A stretch of DNA of 64,000 nucleotides, taken from positions 1,798,001 through 1,862,000 of the forward strand of contig NZ_CP097291.1 in assembly GCF_027595165.1 (NCBI RefSeq). The letters are read 5' to 3'. Both the position numbers and the translations under genes were made by a program. The DNA is from Providencia sp. PROV188 (lineage in GTDB: Bacteria; Pseudomonadota; Gammaproteobacteria; Enterobacterales; Enterobacteriaceae). This document shows, piece after piece, positions 35,625 through 44,962 of this stretch (position 1 is the first letter of the stretch; every line of letters begins with the position of its first letter). The notes under the pieces are model-generated. The model made no database searches and had not been told where the DNA came from. It saw only the letters and a program-made list of their open reading frames with translations.

Positions 35625-36593
35625 TTAAGCTAACATTAATTCTGCGAAGCGTTTAATGTCCACATTTCCGCCGCTAATAATAATCCCAATACGTTTGCCG
35701 CGCAGCTGTTCTTTCATTTTCAAGGCGGCAGCGAAAGAAAGGCAACCTGTCGGCTCCACAATTATTTTCATACGCTCAGCATAGAACTTCATGCGATCAA
35801 CTAATTGCGCATCGGTCACAGTTAAAATGTCATCCACATTTTGTTTGATTAGCTCAAAAGTGTAGTTCCCCACATGTTGAGTTTGTGCACCATCCGCAAT
35901 AGTTTTTGGCGTATCAATGTGCACAATTTTTCCACTACGGAAAGATTGCTGCGCATCATTACCGGCTTCAGGTTCAACGCCATACACTTTGCAATTCGGC
36001 GATAATGCGCGCGCTGCGAGTGCACATCCAGAGAGCAACCCACCACCACCTAAGCAAACAAAGAGGGCATCCAGCTCGCCAACTTCCTCAAACAGCTCTT
36101 TAGCCGCAGTACCTTGACCCGCAATAATATCCACATGGTCGTAAGGTGGGATGATGGTCAATCCCTCTTTTTCGGCAAGATCGCGACAAAGTTGCTCTCT
36201 ATCTTGGGTATAGCGGTCAAATCTAATCACTTTAGCGCCATAGCCTTGAGTGGCGGCAACTTTGACTTCTGGAGAATCAATCGGCATCAAAATGGTGGCT
36301 GGAATATTCAACATTTGTGCCGCCAGCGCGATACCTTGAGCATGGTTTCCTGATGAAAATGCGATTACTCCTGCTTTTTTTTGCGCTGGAGTAAGTTGTG
36401 AAAGAGCATTTAACGCGCCGCGAAATTTAAATGCCCCCATACGTTGGAAATTTTCACATTTAAAGAATAACTCAGCGCCAAACTCTTTGTTGACTGTCGT
36501 GGACGTCATCACTGGGGTTTTGTGAGCAATACCTGCAATGCGCTGTGCTGCGGCTTCGACATCTTGATAGGTCGGTAATGTTAATTCAGACAT
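35625..36593 (-). CDS. PLP-dependent threonine/serine (or hydroxyaspartate) ammonia-lyase
   Basis: 322 residues from ATG 36593, with GGGG 6-7 nt upstream. Fold-type II PLP enzyme: PLP lysine K56 in MGAFKFRGALNAL, SSGNHAQG substrate/PLP loop, GGGGLLSG phosphate loop, and SGGNVD at the C-terminus. Catabolic threonine dehydratases, serine racemases and threo-3-hydroxyaspartate lyases share this layout and cannot be told apart by eye. There is no ACT regulatory domain, so it is the catabolic type. Upstream ridA-like gene (44 bp) and downstream DauR-like regulator complete a unit; RidA would clear the reactive enamine product. Confidence 0.88.
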   Translation of the reverse strand: MSELTLPTYQDVEAAAQRIAGIAHKTPVMTSTTVNKEFGAELFFKCENFQRMGAFKFRGALNALSQLTPAQKKAGVIAFSSGNHAQGIALAAQMLNIPATILMPIDSPEVKVAATQGYGAKVIRFDRYTQDREQLCRDLAEKEGLTIIPPYDHVDIIAGQGTAAKELFEEVGELDALFVCLGGGGLLSGCALAARALSPNCKVYGVEPEAGNDAQQSFRSGKIVHIDTPKTIADGAQTQHVGNYTFELIKQNVDDILTVTDAQLVDRMKFYAERMKIIVEPTGCLSFAAALKMKEQLRGKRIGIIISGGNVDIKRFAELMLA

Positions 36594-36637
36594 GATATAC
36601 CCCATTATTAAATGGCTCATTGGTAATAACTTGATTT

Positions 36638-37054
36638 TTATAACAACGCGTTCGCCGCGACAGCGGTTGCTTCAATTTCGATCCCTGCACCAAAATGCAG
36701 TTCACTAACACCCGCAACGGCGCGAGCAGGACGAAACTCGCCAATCCAATTGGCATAAATTTGATTAAAAACCGGCCAATTGTCCATATCCGAGATATAA
36801 ACCCGAACCTGAACTAATTGTTGCCGACCGACACCACTGGCAGATAAGCAAGCCTCTAAATTTGCTAATACCTGTTCTGCTTGCTGAGTAAAGGGTGCGT
36901 CCGCATGAACATTTCCTTGGCTATCTGTGGGTAATTGCCCCGATACAAACACGAAACCATTCGCTGTGACTGTGTGTGAATAGTGCCCTCTTGGTGGAAC
37001 CAGCTGGGAAGCATTAGTGTATACGATATCTGTGTAAGCGGTATTTTGGCTCAT
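36638..37054 (-). CDS. RidA-family enamine/imine deaminase
   Basis: 138 residues of the YjgF/YER057c/UK114 family. The key arginine is R111 in RPARAVAGVSELHFG, followed by the IEIEATAVA strand with its glutamate. Members hydrolyse 2-aminoacrylate and 2-iminobutyrate released by PLP lyases. It is first in the operon, ahead of the ammonia-lyase, which is a direct source of that intermediate. Sequence is longer at the N-terminus than E. coli RidA (128), so I do not give the ridA symbol. Confidence 0.88.
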   Translation of the reverse strand: MSQNTAYTDIVYTNASQLVPPRGHYSHTVTANGFVFVSGQLPTDSQGNVHADAPFTQQAEQVLANLEACLSASGVGRQQLVQVRVYISDMDNWPVFNQIYANWIGEFRPARAVAGVSELHFGAGIEIEATAVAANALL

Positions 37055-37443
37055 TGATTTTCCTCATTCGGAAATTTAACTTATACAATAAGTCTAATAT
37101 TAGATTATATGTTTAGTCAATGGCTTTTTTGCTGTTTAAATGAACTAAAAATTTTCGTCAACTTGCCGATGATATCTGGGCAGATCAAGCTAAAAATGAG
37201 AAAGATTGTTATAGACAGCATTTTGCTCACAACGTCATACATTACTGATCAATCTTCCATAAACAGGCGGTATTTGAAGCAAGTGTTGGGAAAATAGCGG
37301 GGGAATAATTAAATTATTGGTATTTAATTCCAGATGAATAATTAAGCAATAAAGTTAAATAATCAGGAATAAGAATAATCAAATTGAGATGAACAACTAA
37401 AAATGATAAGAAGTTGTTATATAACTACATTTAGGAAATTAAC
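37055..37443. other. 389-bp intergenic region between ridA-like and yehI-like genes
   Basis: Promoter region for both divergent operons. It holds a 12-bp palindrome near the ridA side (37093-37104) and an inverted AACAACT / AAGTTGTT pair (37391-37417) close to the DUF4132 start. A 62-codon frame at 37109-37297 has no RBS and I do not accept it. Confidence 0.5.
37093..37104. promoter_or_regulatory. Perfect palindrome TCTAATATTAGA upstream of RidA operon
   Basis: 12-bp perfect dyad about 40 bp before the start of the RidA-type gene. Candidate operator for the DauR-like regulator encoded in the same operon. Confidence 0.4.
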
Positions 37444-40400
37444 ATGGCTAAAATTACCTTTGACCTTCTGGCTATTTATGGCGAAAAAGGGGAAACCGCA
37501 GGATTACAATATTTACAAGAATCCCTGCTTCCTTTTGCCGCATTTGAAGAAAGCTTACCCAAATCGCTCTTTGATTATGTCATTGAGGGTAAATCCCCTG
37601 AAATTCTCATGAAGCTGGGGCAGTTGGACAAAGAAAAAGCCACAATTTTGTTAGACAAACCGGGAACGGTTGATTGGTGGTGGGGAAGCCACAGTTTTGA
37701 TGCCGGCTCGTATAGCAAAGTGATCCGTCAAGGTAAAAATGCTCGCCATAAACTGTATTCTAAAGTGGGTGATGATATTACGCCCGCGCAGATCGCGCGT
37801 TTTGCTAAAGTACTCGCGTCCGCCTGCCAAGAGGTGAATATCAAAATTCTGACGCCAGAATTGCCTTCTTGGATGCTGTATTTACTGTGTGATGCATTTG
37901 TAACCACCTTTGAAAATTCACGCCATGCTAAATATGAACATCGTAAACATTGGAATTACGAGCTGCTCAGTCAGTTAGTGGAGAATGAAGCCGAACAACC
38001 GGGTAACACCGTGCTATACGGCATTTTTGATAGACAAAATCTGTCGGATTATCACTACGAAAATATGGCGTTATTATTCGCTATCCCAGGTTTAAAAGAA
38101 TATTTAATTGCTGAGCAAGATTTTATTCGCCAAAGCCTACTGAGCAATTTATCCGCTTGTGGTCAGATCCAATTGATCGACACGCTGAGAAAAGACGAAG
38201 CGCTGTATAGCGTGTTTGCCGATATTTTAGTGCTATTGGCAACCAGTTCACTGAAAACCGTGCGTTCAGCAGCTGAGCCAGTGATGTCTATTCTGCCGGA
38301 AGAAGCGGTTAAAACCCACTTAACCAAAGTGCTGCTTGAAGGAACGCCAAAACAACGTACGCAAGCGGCGGATCTGTTCGCCCGTATTGGTAAAGATCGA
38401 GATATTCTTGAAGCAGCGTTGAAAGTGGAGACCAACAAAACCGTCCTCAAGAGCATTGAAAGTGCGATTTCTCGCTTTGATGTGATGGATTGTGCGAGTG
38501 AAGTGGAAGAGGTCGAAATTCCAGAGATTATCCCGATGGAAGATACGCCACTACCAGAAAGCGCAGTCGATGTTTTGGTATCTAACTTCCGTGAAATGCT
38601 GCAAAAAGCCAAAGAAAATGCTGAGCGCGAACTGGAAGAAAACAAACAAGAAAAGCATAAATACACGTGGTCACAACGCCATTACAAAGAGTTCAGTCAA
38701 CACAGTGAAGACGAATGTGCTGGCTTATTAGCTAAACTAAACTCGGGTGTCGGAGTGATTACCGATCATGAATACAATGTCATTAAGCACAAAGAGCGCA
38801 TTAATAATTTACCGGAATTCACGCTATTCCACGCGTTGCGTTTGCTGAGTCATAACCGCTCTGATGTTGAGCATTTTTCTCACTATCAACTCACTCGTGA
38901 AGTTCCCGTTCGCATCTTATCGCAACTCGATTTACGTCAATTAGAAAAAGGGCTTGAGCAGTGCCATTTTAAAAATGCGAGTCGCTTAATTGCTGACTTA
39001 TGCCTGCGTTCATACAGTGATGGATTAGGGCTATTTAGAGCGCCGGAACAAATTTGGCCGTTCTTTATGCAGTACCCCGATTTCTTAAGTGAAGCGCTGG
39101 GGCTTATCCCGCAGCACCAAGGGCATCGTTATTACCAAGAGTATGATGCGTCTAATGCGGTAACCATTTTAGGTAAATACCCGACCATTCCGGCACGATT
39201 CATTCCTCGTATTATGGAGTTGGCGCTGGGTGAAAACAAAACTCACCGTTTAAGTGCTCAAAAATTGCTGGAAACCTTACCAAGCATTCACGTTAATGCG
39301 GCAGAAGGCCTTGATTCTGGTAAACAAGAGATCCGCGTTACTGCTATCGAATGGTTAGCTCGCTTAAAACATCCAGATTCACTAAAACCGCTGTACGCGT
39401 TGCTGAAAAAAGAGAAACGTGAAGTGGTAAGAGCCGCATTATTAACGGCATTAGAGCAATTTGGCGAAGATATTTCCGGTTACTTGGCACCGAAAGTTTT
39501 GTTGGCGGAAGCGCAAAAAGGCTTAAAAGCCAAAGCACCCGCGAGCATGGCATGGTTTGATTTGGACGCCATTCCAGCCATGACCTGGCAAGATAATAAA
39601 AAGGTGGATGCGGATATCATCCGCTGGTGGATCATTCTGGCGGTGAAATTAAAAATGCCGGCGGGTAATGGGCTATTACAGCGCTATATCAGCTTATTAT
39701 CATTAGACAGCCAGCGTAAGTTAGGTAGCTTTATTCTCAACAGCTTTATTAGCCAAGATGTGGCGGGACCATCACTGGAAGCGGCGATGGCGGAAGCACA
39801 AAGAGATGCGCCATCACGCTTGAAAAACTACCAAGATTGGCTAAAACGCTGGCCTGAATACTATGCCAAGTATGAAAACTTCACCCTTGAGCAGACCATC
39901 AACGAGATCAAAAACGAAGTATTAGGTCGTTATTTGGGCTCGGCTATCAGTGAAAAAGGGATGCTTGCGCTGATTTGTGGTGTGGAGGGACATGTTGCCG
40001 TAACCATGCTGCGTAACTATATGCGTGACCATTACCAGCGCCGTGCCCAAATTGAAGCGATGATTGACGCGATTGCCGTCAGTAACGATCCGCTGATCAT
40101 TCAGCTTTTATTATCATTATCGCGCCGTTATCGCACCGCATCAGTCCAAGAAAAAGCCCGCGGACTGGTGGCTGATATCGCGCAACGTAACGGTTGGAGC
40201 GCGGATGAACTGGCAGACAGAACTATTCCAACTGCGGGTATGGATGAAACGGGGACTTTAGTACTGGAATATGGGGATCGCACGTTTACTGCCAAGCTCG
40301 ATGCTCAGCAAAAACTGGTGCTATTTAACCCTGAAGGTAAAGAGATCAAAGCGCTGCCGGCGGCACGTAAAACCGACAACGAAGAGCTGATTAAAGAGTC

Positions 40401-41178
40401 GAAAAAACTCCTAACATCCAGCAAAAAAGAGCTTAAGCAAGTTATTGAATTACAGACTGCGCGTTTGTATGAAGCGATGTGTGCAGAACGTTTGTGGAGC
40501 ACGGCGGATTGGCAGGAATACATTCAAAATCACCCAGTGATGCGTGGTCTGATTGAACGACTGGTTTGGTTAGAAGTGAAAGATGACCAAGTGATCAACC
40601 AATTCCGTCCATCCGATGATGGTTGCTTGTTGAACCTTGATGACGATGAAGTCGAATTGAGCGCAGATTCCAGCATCAAGCTCGCTCATGCGGCGTTATT
40701 ATCAGACGCTGATCGTAAAGCGTGGATTGCTCATTTTAAAGATTACAAAGTCAAATTCCTATTCTCGCAGATGGATCACACCATTCCAGATCTGGCGTTA
40801 ACGCTCACGGAAATCGAAGATAGAAAAGGCTGGCTAACGGATACCTTCACCCTACGTGGCGTGTTAACCAAAATGGGTTATCAGCGCGGCCAAGCGGAAG
40901 ACGGCGGAAGCTTCTGTCATTACTTCAAATATTTCTCCAGCCTAGATTGCTATGTGTATATGGAATTCAGTGGTAGCTATGTCCCAGAAGAAAATATCCC
41001 TGCGGTGTTGTACTCCTTGAGTTTTGACCAAGCACAAAAAAGCTCGTGGGATAGAGGCTATGTGGAACTGAAAAACGTGCCGCCGATCCTGTTAGCCGAA
41101 AGCTATGCTGACTACCTGAAAGTCGCGGATGCCTGTAGCGGTTTTGACCCTGAATGGGAAAAGAAAACCCCGTGGTAA
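37444..41178 (+). CDS. yehI: DUF4132 / HEAT-repeat protein (YehI/MolR-like), first gene of the yeh cluster
   Basis: 1244 residues, near the size of E. coli YehI (about 1210). The N-terminal third is mixed; HEAT-like repeats are visible around residues 300-345 (TPKQRTQAADLFARIGKD) and 620-680 (KQEIRVTAIEWLARLKHPDS, EVVRAALLTALEQFGED). A coiled, charged segment (KAKENAERELEENKQEKHKY) lies near residue 390. The DUF4132 domain begins about residue 915 (GWSADELADRTIPTAG) and contains the conserved RLYEAMCAERLWSTADWQEY. No enzyme motif is visible. It is 37 bp upstream of the MoxR gene. E. coli relatives were once linked to molybdate response (MolR), but the function is not settled. Confidence 0.85.
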   Translation: MAKITFDLLAIYGEKGETAGLQYLQESLLPFAAFEESLPKSLFDYVIEGKSPEILMKLGQLDKEKATILLDKPGTVDWWWGSHSFDAGSYSKVIRQGKNARHKLYSKVGDDITPAQIARFAKVLASACQEVNIKILTPELPSWMLYLLCDAFVTTFENSRHAKYEHRKHWNYELLSQLVENEAEQPGNTVLYGIFDRQNLSDYHYENMALLFAIPGLKEYLIAEQDFIRQSLLSNLSACGQIQLIDTLRKDEALYSVFADILVLLATSSLKTVRSAAEPVMSILPEEAVKTHLTKVLLEGTPKQRTQAADLFARIGKDRDILEAALKVETNKTVLKSIESAISRFDVMDCASEVEEVEIPEIIPMEDTPLPESAVDVLVSNFREMLQKAKENAERELEENKQEKHKYTWSQRHYKEFSQHSEDECAGLLAKLNSGVGVITDHEYNVIKHKERINNLPEFTLFHALRLLSHNRSDVEHFSHYQLTREVPVRILSQLDLRQLEKGLEQCHFKNASRLIADLCLRSYSDGLGLFRAPEQIWPFFMQYPDFLSEALGLIPQHQGHRYYQEYDASNAVTILGKYPTIPARFIPRIMELALGENKTHRLSAQKLLETLPSIHVNAAEGLDSGKQEIRVTAIEWLARLKHPDSLKPLYALLKKEKREVVRAALLTALEQFGEDISGYLAPKVLLAEAQKGLKAKAPASMAWFDLDAIPAMTWQDNKKVDADIIRWWIILAVKLKMPAGNGLLQRYISLLSLDSQRKLGSFILNSFISQDVAGPSLEAAMAEAQRDAPSRLKNYQDWLKRWPEYYAKYENFTLEQTINEIKNEVLGRYLGSAISEKGMLALICGVEGHVAVTMLRNYMRDHYQRRAQIEAMIDAIAVSNDPLIIQLLLSLSRRYRTASVQEKARGLVADIAQRNGWSADELADRTIPTAGMDETGTLVLEYGDRTFTAKLDAQQKLVLFNPEGKEIKALPAARKTDNEELIKESKKLLTSSKKELKQVIELQTARLYEAMCAERLWSTADWQEYIQNHPVMRGLIERLVWLEVKDDQVINQFRPSDDGCLLNLDDDEVELSADSSIKLAHAALLSDADRKAWIAHFKDYKVKFLFSQMDHTIPDLALTLTEIEDRKGWLTDTFTLRGVLTKMGYQRGQAEDGGSFCHYFKYFSSLDCYVYMEFSGSYVPEENIPAVLYSLSFDQAQKSSWDRGYVELKNVPPILLAESYADYLKVADACSGFDPEWEKKTPW

Positions 41179-41215
41179 TCATTGATTAATCGACGCATAA
41201 ATTTAGGAAACCAAC

Positions 41216-42325
41216 ATGGCTAAGGCGAAACAAGTAACAGAAGGCGTTCTGCGTGAAAGCGCAGAAGTGCGCTTTGCGGATGAATTAGAACGATTAACCC
41301 AAGCGGATAAAGGCAACCCTAAACCACAAGGTTGGCTACGTTCCCCGCGGGCGGTACGTCAATTTATTCTTGGGGATGAGGCACTGCAAATTACCCCTAA
41401 ATTTTTTGGTGACGATGCGCTGGTTGATCGCGCCATTGTGACCTTACTGGGTAAACAAGGGTTAATGCTGGTGGGGGAGCCTGGTACGGCGAAATCCATG
41501 CTGTCCGAGTTATTAGCGGCGGCGATTAGTGGTGACTCAGGTTTAACCATTCAAGGCACGGCGGGTACCACAGAAGACCATATTAAATATTCGTGGAACT
41601 ACGCGCTGCTACTGGCGGAAGGTCCTACAGAAAAAGCCTTAGTGAGTTCACCGCTCTACCAAGGAATGCAACAAGGTAAAATTGTGCGCTTTGAAGAGAT
41701 CACTCGCTGCCCACCTGAAATTCAGGATGTGCTGGTTAGCATGATGTCAGAAAAGCAAATGATGATCCCTGAGATGAAAGATAATGCACGGATCAGCGCC
41801 AAGTCAGGCTTTAACTTGATTGGTACTGCCAACTTACGTGACCGCGGTGTGCATGAAATGTCATCGGCACTTAAGCGTCGATTTAATTTCGAAACCGTCA
41901 AACCCATTCAAGATCCGGCATTTGAAATTGAACTGATCAACAAACAACTGACTGTTGAGCTTGGCGAGCTGGATGGCAAAGTGACTGTCCCAACGGACGT
42001 GATCGAATTATTAGTCACGACTTTTCAAGAATTACGTTCAGGCAATACCAAAGATGGCGGGAGCATCAAAACCCCAGATGCGGTGATGTCTACGGCAGAA
42101 GCAGTTAACATCGCCTATGCCTGTGCATTGGAAGCTCACTATTTGGGGAATGGAACACTGAACGCAGGCGCTGTCGCGCGTCAGCTGATTGGTGTGGTAC
42201 TCAAAGATAATGCGGATGATATCAAACGGATGCGTTATTACATTGATAATGTTGCCCGCGAACGTGCGAAACAGAGCGAAGCATGGAAAGCCTTTTTCGA
42301 TGCATCCCGTGAATTCTGGCAATAA
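41216..42325 (+). CDS. yehL: MoxR-family AAA+ ATPase YehL
   Basis: 369 residues. Walker A GEPGTAKS (87-94), Walker B IVRFEEIT (156-163), sensor 1 LIGTANLRDRG (201-), and the SALKRRF arginine segment (~217-223). MoxR-type AAA+ proteins form hexameric rings that work with VWA partners to remodel proteins or insert metals, as in NorQ/NorD, CbbQ/CbbO and magnesium chelatase. The VWA partner is encoded two genes downstream. RBS: AGGAAACCAACATG. Confidence 0.93.
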   Translation: MAKAKQVTEGVLRESAEVRFADELERLTQADKGNPKPQGWLRSPRAVRQFILGDEALQITPKFFGDDALVDRAIVTLLGKQGLMLVGEPGTAKSMLSELLAAAISGDSGLTIQGTAGTTEDHIKYSWNYALLLAEGPTEKALVSSPLYQGMQQGKIVRFEEITRCPPEIQDVLVSMMSEKQMMIPEMKDNARISAKSGFNLIGTANLRDRGVHEMSSALKRRFNFETVKPIQDPAFEIELINKQLTVELGELDGKVTVPTDVIELLVTTFQELRSGNTKDGGSIKTPDAVMSTAEAVNIAYACALEAHYLGNGTLNAGAVARQLIGVVLKDNADDIKRMRYYIDNVARERAKQSEAWKAFFDASREFWQ

Positions 42326-42388
42326 TATCCGTCGTCGCAGTGTGGTGGTAAATACATCGCCACACTGTCCCTATGAGAGACATCATCG

Positions 42389-44962
42389 GTGAGTTTATCA
42401 ACGATCACATTGCAACACATCACATTGCCGGAACGGCTACAAAATGCCCTTGAACAGTGGCAAAGGCTAGGAGAGCATCAGCTCTATTTTGCGCCTGTTC
42501 GTCATCATAGCCCCGCCTGTGCTTATAGCGTATTGAGCTTAATTGAGCAGGTTAAGCCTGACTATGTGCTGATAGAAGGTCCTGACAGTTTTAACCCATT
42601 AATCGCGGGTTTATTGGATGGCGATACACGTCCGCCCGTGGCGATTATGGGGCAGACTACCTTGAAAAGTGCGCCTACTGAATCAGATGAAAGTGACGCT
42701 GTCACGCGATCGGCGTATTTCCCATTTTGTGAATATTCCCCTGAGTGGCAAGCGTTACGCGTAGGGCAGCAGCATCAAGCTCAACTGCGTTTTATTGATT
42801 TGCCGTGGACAGCACAGGTGGAACTTGATCTGGAAGGCGAAAGCCAGCATCAAAGCCTGCAACGGGAACGCTACCTTGCCCATAGCTTATTTATTGCTCA
42901 GTTAGCGAAAAAGTGTGGGTGCCGTGATCATGATGAACTGTGGGAACATTTGTTTGAGTTGCGCCCATTAACGTCGGTTGCCAATTGGGCTGATTTCTTC
43001 CGCGATACCTTTATTTGGTGTGCCTTGGCGCGTTTAGATTACGAGCCAGAAGTACTGGCTTCGGAGGGTTCAACTCAGCGTGAAGCCCATATGCAAGCGC
43101 ACATTCAAACCATTAAAGCGGCAGAGCCAAACGCGAAAATTGTGGTCGTGACGGGCGGGTTTCATACCTTGGCACTGCTTGAAGGGCTTGGTAAAGCGGC
43201 GTCGCAGCAATTTAAACTCTCTTCCGAGCAACAAAAGCAATTTATGGCTCAGCAAAAGTTGGCAGACCGTGACAGCGCTTGGCTTATCCGTTATAGCTTT
43301 GACCGGCTTGATGCGTTAAATGGTTATGCCTCCGGCATGCCTTCGCCAGCCTTTTATCAAAAAGTGTGGGAAGGGTTGCTGGCACAACGCACTGATCAAG
43401 CTCAGCAAAAAATGACTGCTACCGCGGCTTATCGAAATCAGCTTGGTATTCAATTTTTGGCTTACGTGGCTGAAGTGTTACGGGAAAAGCAATTTGATGC
43501 AGCGCCAGGGTTTTTATCTGTTAAGCTCGCCGCAGAGCAAAGTCTGAGACTTGCCGTATTTCGTGGGCACACGGGCGCGGGTCGCTATGATCTATTGGAT
43601 GGGCTGCAAAGTGCGTTTATCAAAGGCAGCTTAGATGAAAGCCAAGATGAACTGTGGCAGCAAATCAAAACCTGTTTTTCTGGTTTTACCTTGGGGCAGA
43701 TTCCTAAAGGAACCATCACACCGCCATTGGTTTCTGAAACCTATTCATTGGCGAAAGGCTTTCGCTTCAAATTGGACGATACTTTAGCCAAAGTCAGCCG
43801 CTTAGATGTATACCGTAATAAGCAGCACCGTTTACGCAGCCGTTTTCTGCATCTTTTGAGTTTTTTAGAAATCCACTTCGCCAAACCGCTTTCTGGTCCC
43901 AATTTTCTTTCGGGCAACCAGCTGGATTTACTGTTTGAAGAGTGGCAATACGCGTGGACGCCAAATGTGGAAGGGGAGCTGATCGCGCTTTCTGAAAAAG
44001 GCACGCAATTAAAAGCCATTGCACTGAATAAAATTTTGGCGATGGAAAAGCAACTTGAAGAGCAAGGTGTCAGCCGTTCCAGCCAAAGCGCGGTGACATT
44101 GCTAATGCAAGCGGCATTGATTGGGCTTCATCAGCGTATTCCAACGTTATTTACGTTATTAGATAGCTATATTCAGCAAGATAGTCAGTTTGAATCATTG
44201 GTGACCTGTGGTCATAAACTGGTACACCTATGGCGCGGGCGTAGTTTCTTTGACCTCGAAGATGAAACGGGCATCAAACAGCGGATTGATAAAGTACTCT
44301 CCCAGGCCTTTTTCTGCTTAGATCAGGTGGCTCAAGGGGATGAACAGCAACAAGAACACTATTTTAATGCGTTACTGTCTTGCCGTGAATTAATCACCTT
44401 TATGCCTGAAATTAGCTGCGATATGGATTATTCCGCAGAATTTTATGCACAATTGAGCCGGTTGGATGGGCGTCTTAATCACGCACCGCTAATTAAAGGG
44501 GCGGTGGATGCTATTCGTTATCTTGGTGGTCAAATTGATGAATCGGTACTGACCGAGGAAATTCAGCGAACGTTCAGTTTAGGTAGCGACCCGGAACTGG
44601 CTATCGGTTATTTCATTGGCATTATGCGTACCGCACCGGAATTGGTTGTGCGTTTACCCCTATTAATTGAGTTACTCAATGAACTGTTGAGTGAGTGGGA
44701 TGATGGACGTTTCTTGCAAGTATTGCCGGATCTGCGCTTTGCGTTTAGCCAATTAACCCCGAAACAGAATGCGCAAATGGCGCGGGTGGTCGCGCAAAAA
44801 TTATCGATGGATATCCAAGATTTAACTCTCCATCAGACACAATTCAATCAGCAACAATTACTCCAAGCCATGGAACTCGAACAAAAAATTCAGCTTCAGC
44901 TTGAAAACCAAGGGTTAACTGAGTGGTTTTCGTTGCAAAATGAGGGGCTATCTCATGGATAA
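42389..44962 (+). CDS. yehM: DUF5682 family protein YehM
   Basis: 857 residues, cytoplasmic, longer than E. coli YehM (about 760). GTG start with GAGAGA 8 nt upstream. The N-terminal domain has the conserved block YFAPVRHHSPACAYSVL (residues 33-49), then DYVLIEGPDSFNP (58-70), and a later VVVTGGFHTLALL (about 252-264). The order H-motif, E-motif, G-x-H motif recalls the TraB/TIKI/ChaN-type fold, a putative metal hydrolase; this resemblance is my inference. The C-terminal half is helical. The gene overlaps the VWA start by 8 nt. Confidence 0.86.
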   Translation: MSLSTITLQHITLPERLQNALEQWQRLGEHQLYFAPVRHHSPACAYSVLSLIEQVKPDYVLIEGPDSFNPLIAGLLDGDTRPPVAIMGQTTLKSAPTESDESDAVTRSAYFPFCEYSPEWQALRVGQQHQAQLRFIDLPWTAQVELDLEGESQHQSLQRERYLAHSLFIAQLAKKCGCRDHDELWEHLFELRPLTSVANWADFFRDTFIWCALARLDYEPEVLASEGSTQREAHMQAHIQTIKAAEPNAKIVVVTGGFHTLALLEGLGKAASQQFKLSSEQQKQFMAQQKLADRDSAWLIRYSFDRLDALNGYASGMPSPAFYQKVWEGLLAQRTDQAQQKMTATAAYRNQLGIQFLAYVAEVLREKQFDAAPGFLSVKLAAEQSLRLAVFRGHTGAGRYDLLDGLQSAFIKGSLDESQDELWQQIKTCFSGFTLGQIPKGTITPPLVSETYSLAKGFRFKLDDTLAKVSRLDVYRNKQHRLRSRFLHLLSFLEIHFAKPLSGPNFLSGNQLDLLFEEWQYAWTPNVEGELIALSEKGTQLKAIALNKILAMEKQLEEQGVSRSSQSAVTLLMQAALIGLHQRIPTLFTLLDSYIQQDSQFESLVTCGHKLVHLWRGRSFFDLEDETGIKQRIDKVLSQAFFCLDQVAQGDEQQQEHYFNALLSCRELITFMPEISCDMDYSAEFYAQLSRLDGRLNHAPLIKGAVDAIRYLGGQIDESVLTEEIQRTFSLGSDPELAIGYFIGIMRTAPELVVRLPLLIELLNELLSEWDDGRFLQVLPDLRFAFSQLTPKQNAQMARVVAQKLSMDIQDLTLHQTQFNQQQLLQAMELEQKIQLQLENQGLTEWFSLQNEGLSHG

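Noticed and set aside
37109..37297. 62-codon ORF in the intergenic region before the yeh cluster
   Set aside because: No RBS, no recognisable domain, and AT-rich composition that makes such an open frame likely by chance.
38163..38666. 167-codon minus-strand ORF inside the DUF4132 gene
   Set aside because: Serine-rich low-complexity translation, typical antisense shadow of a charged coding region.
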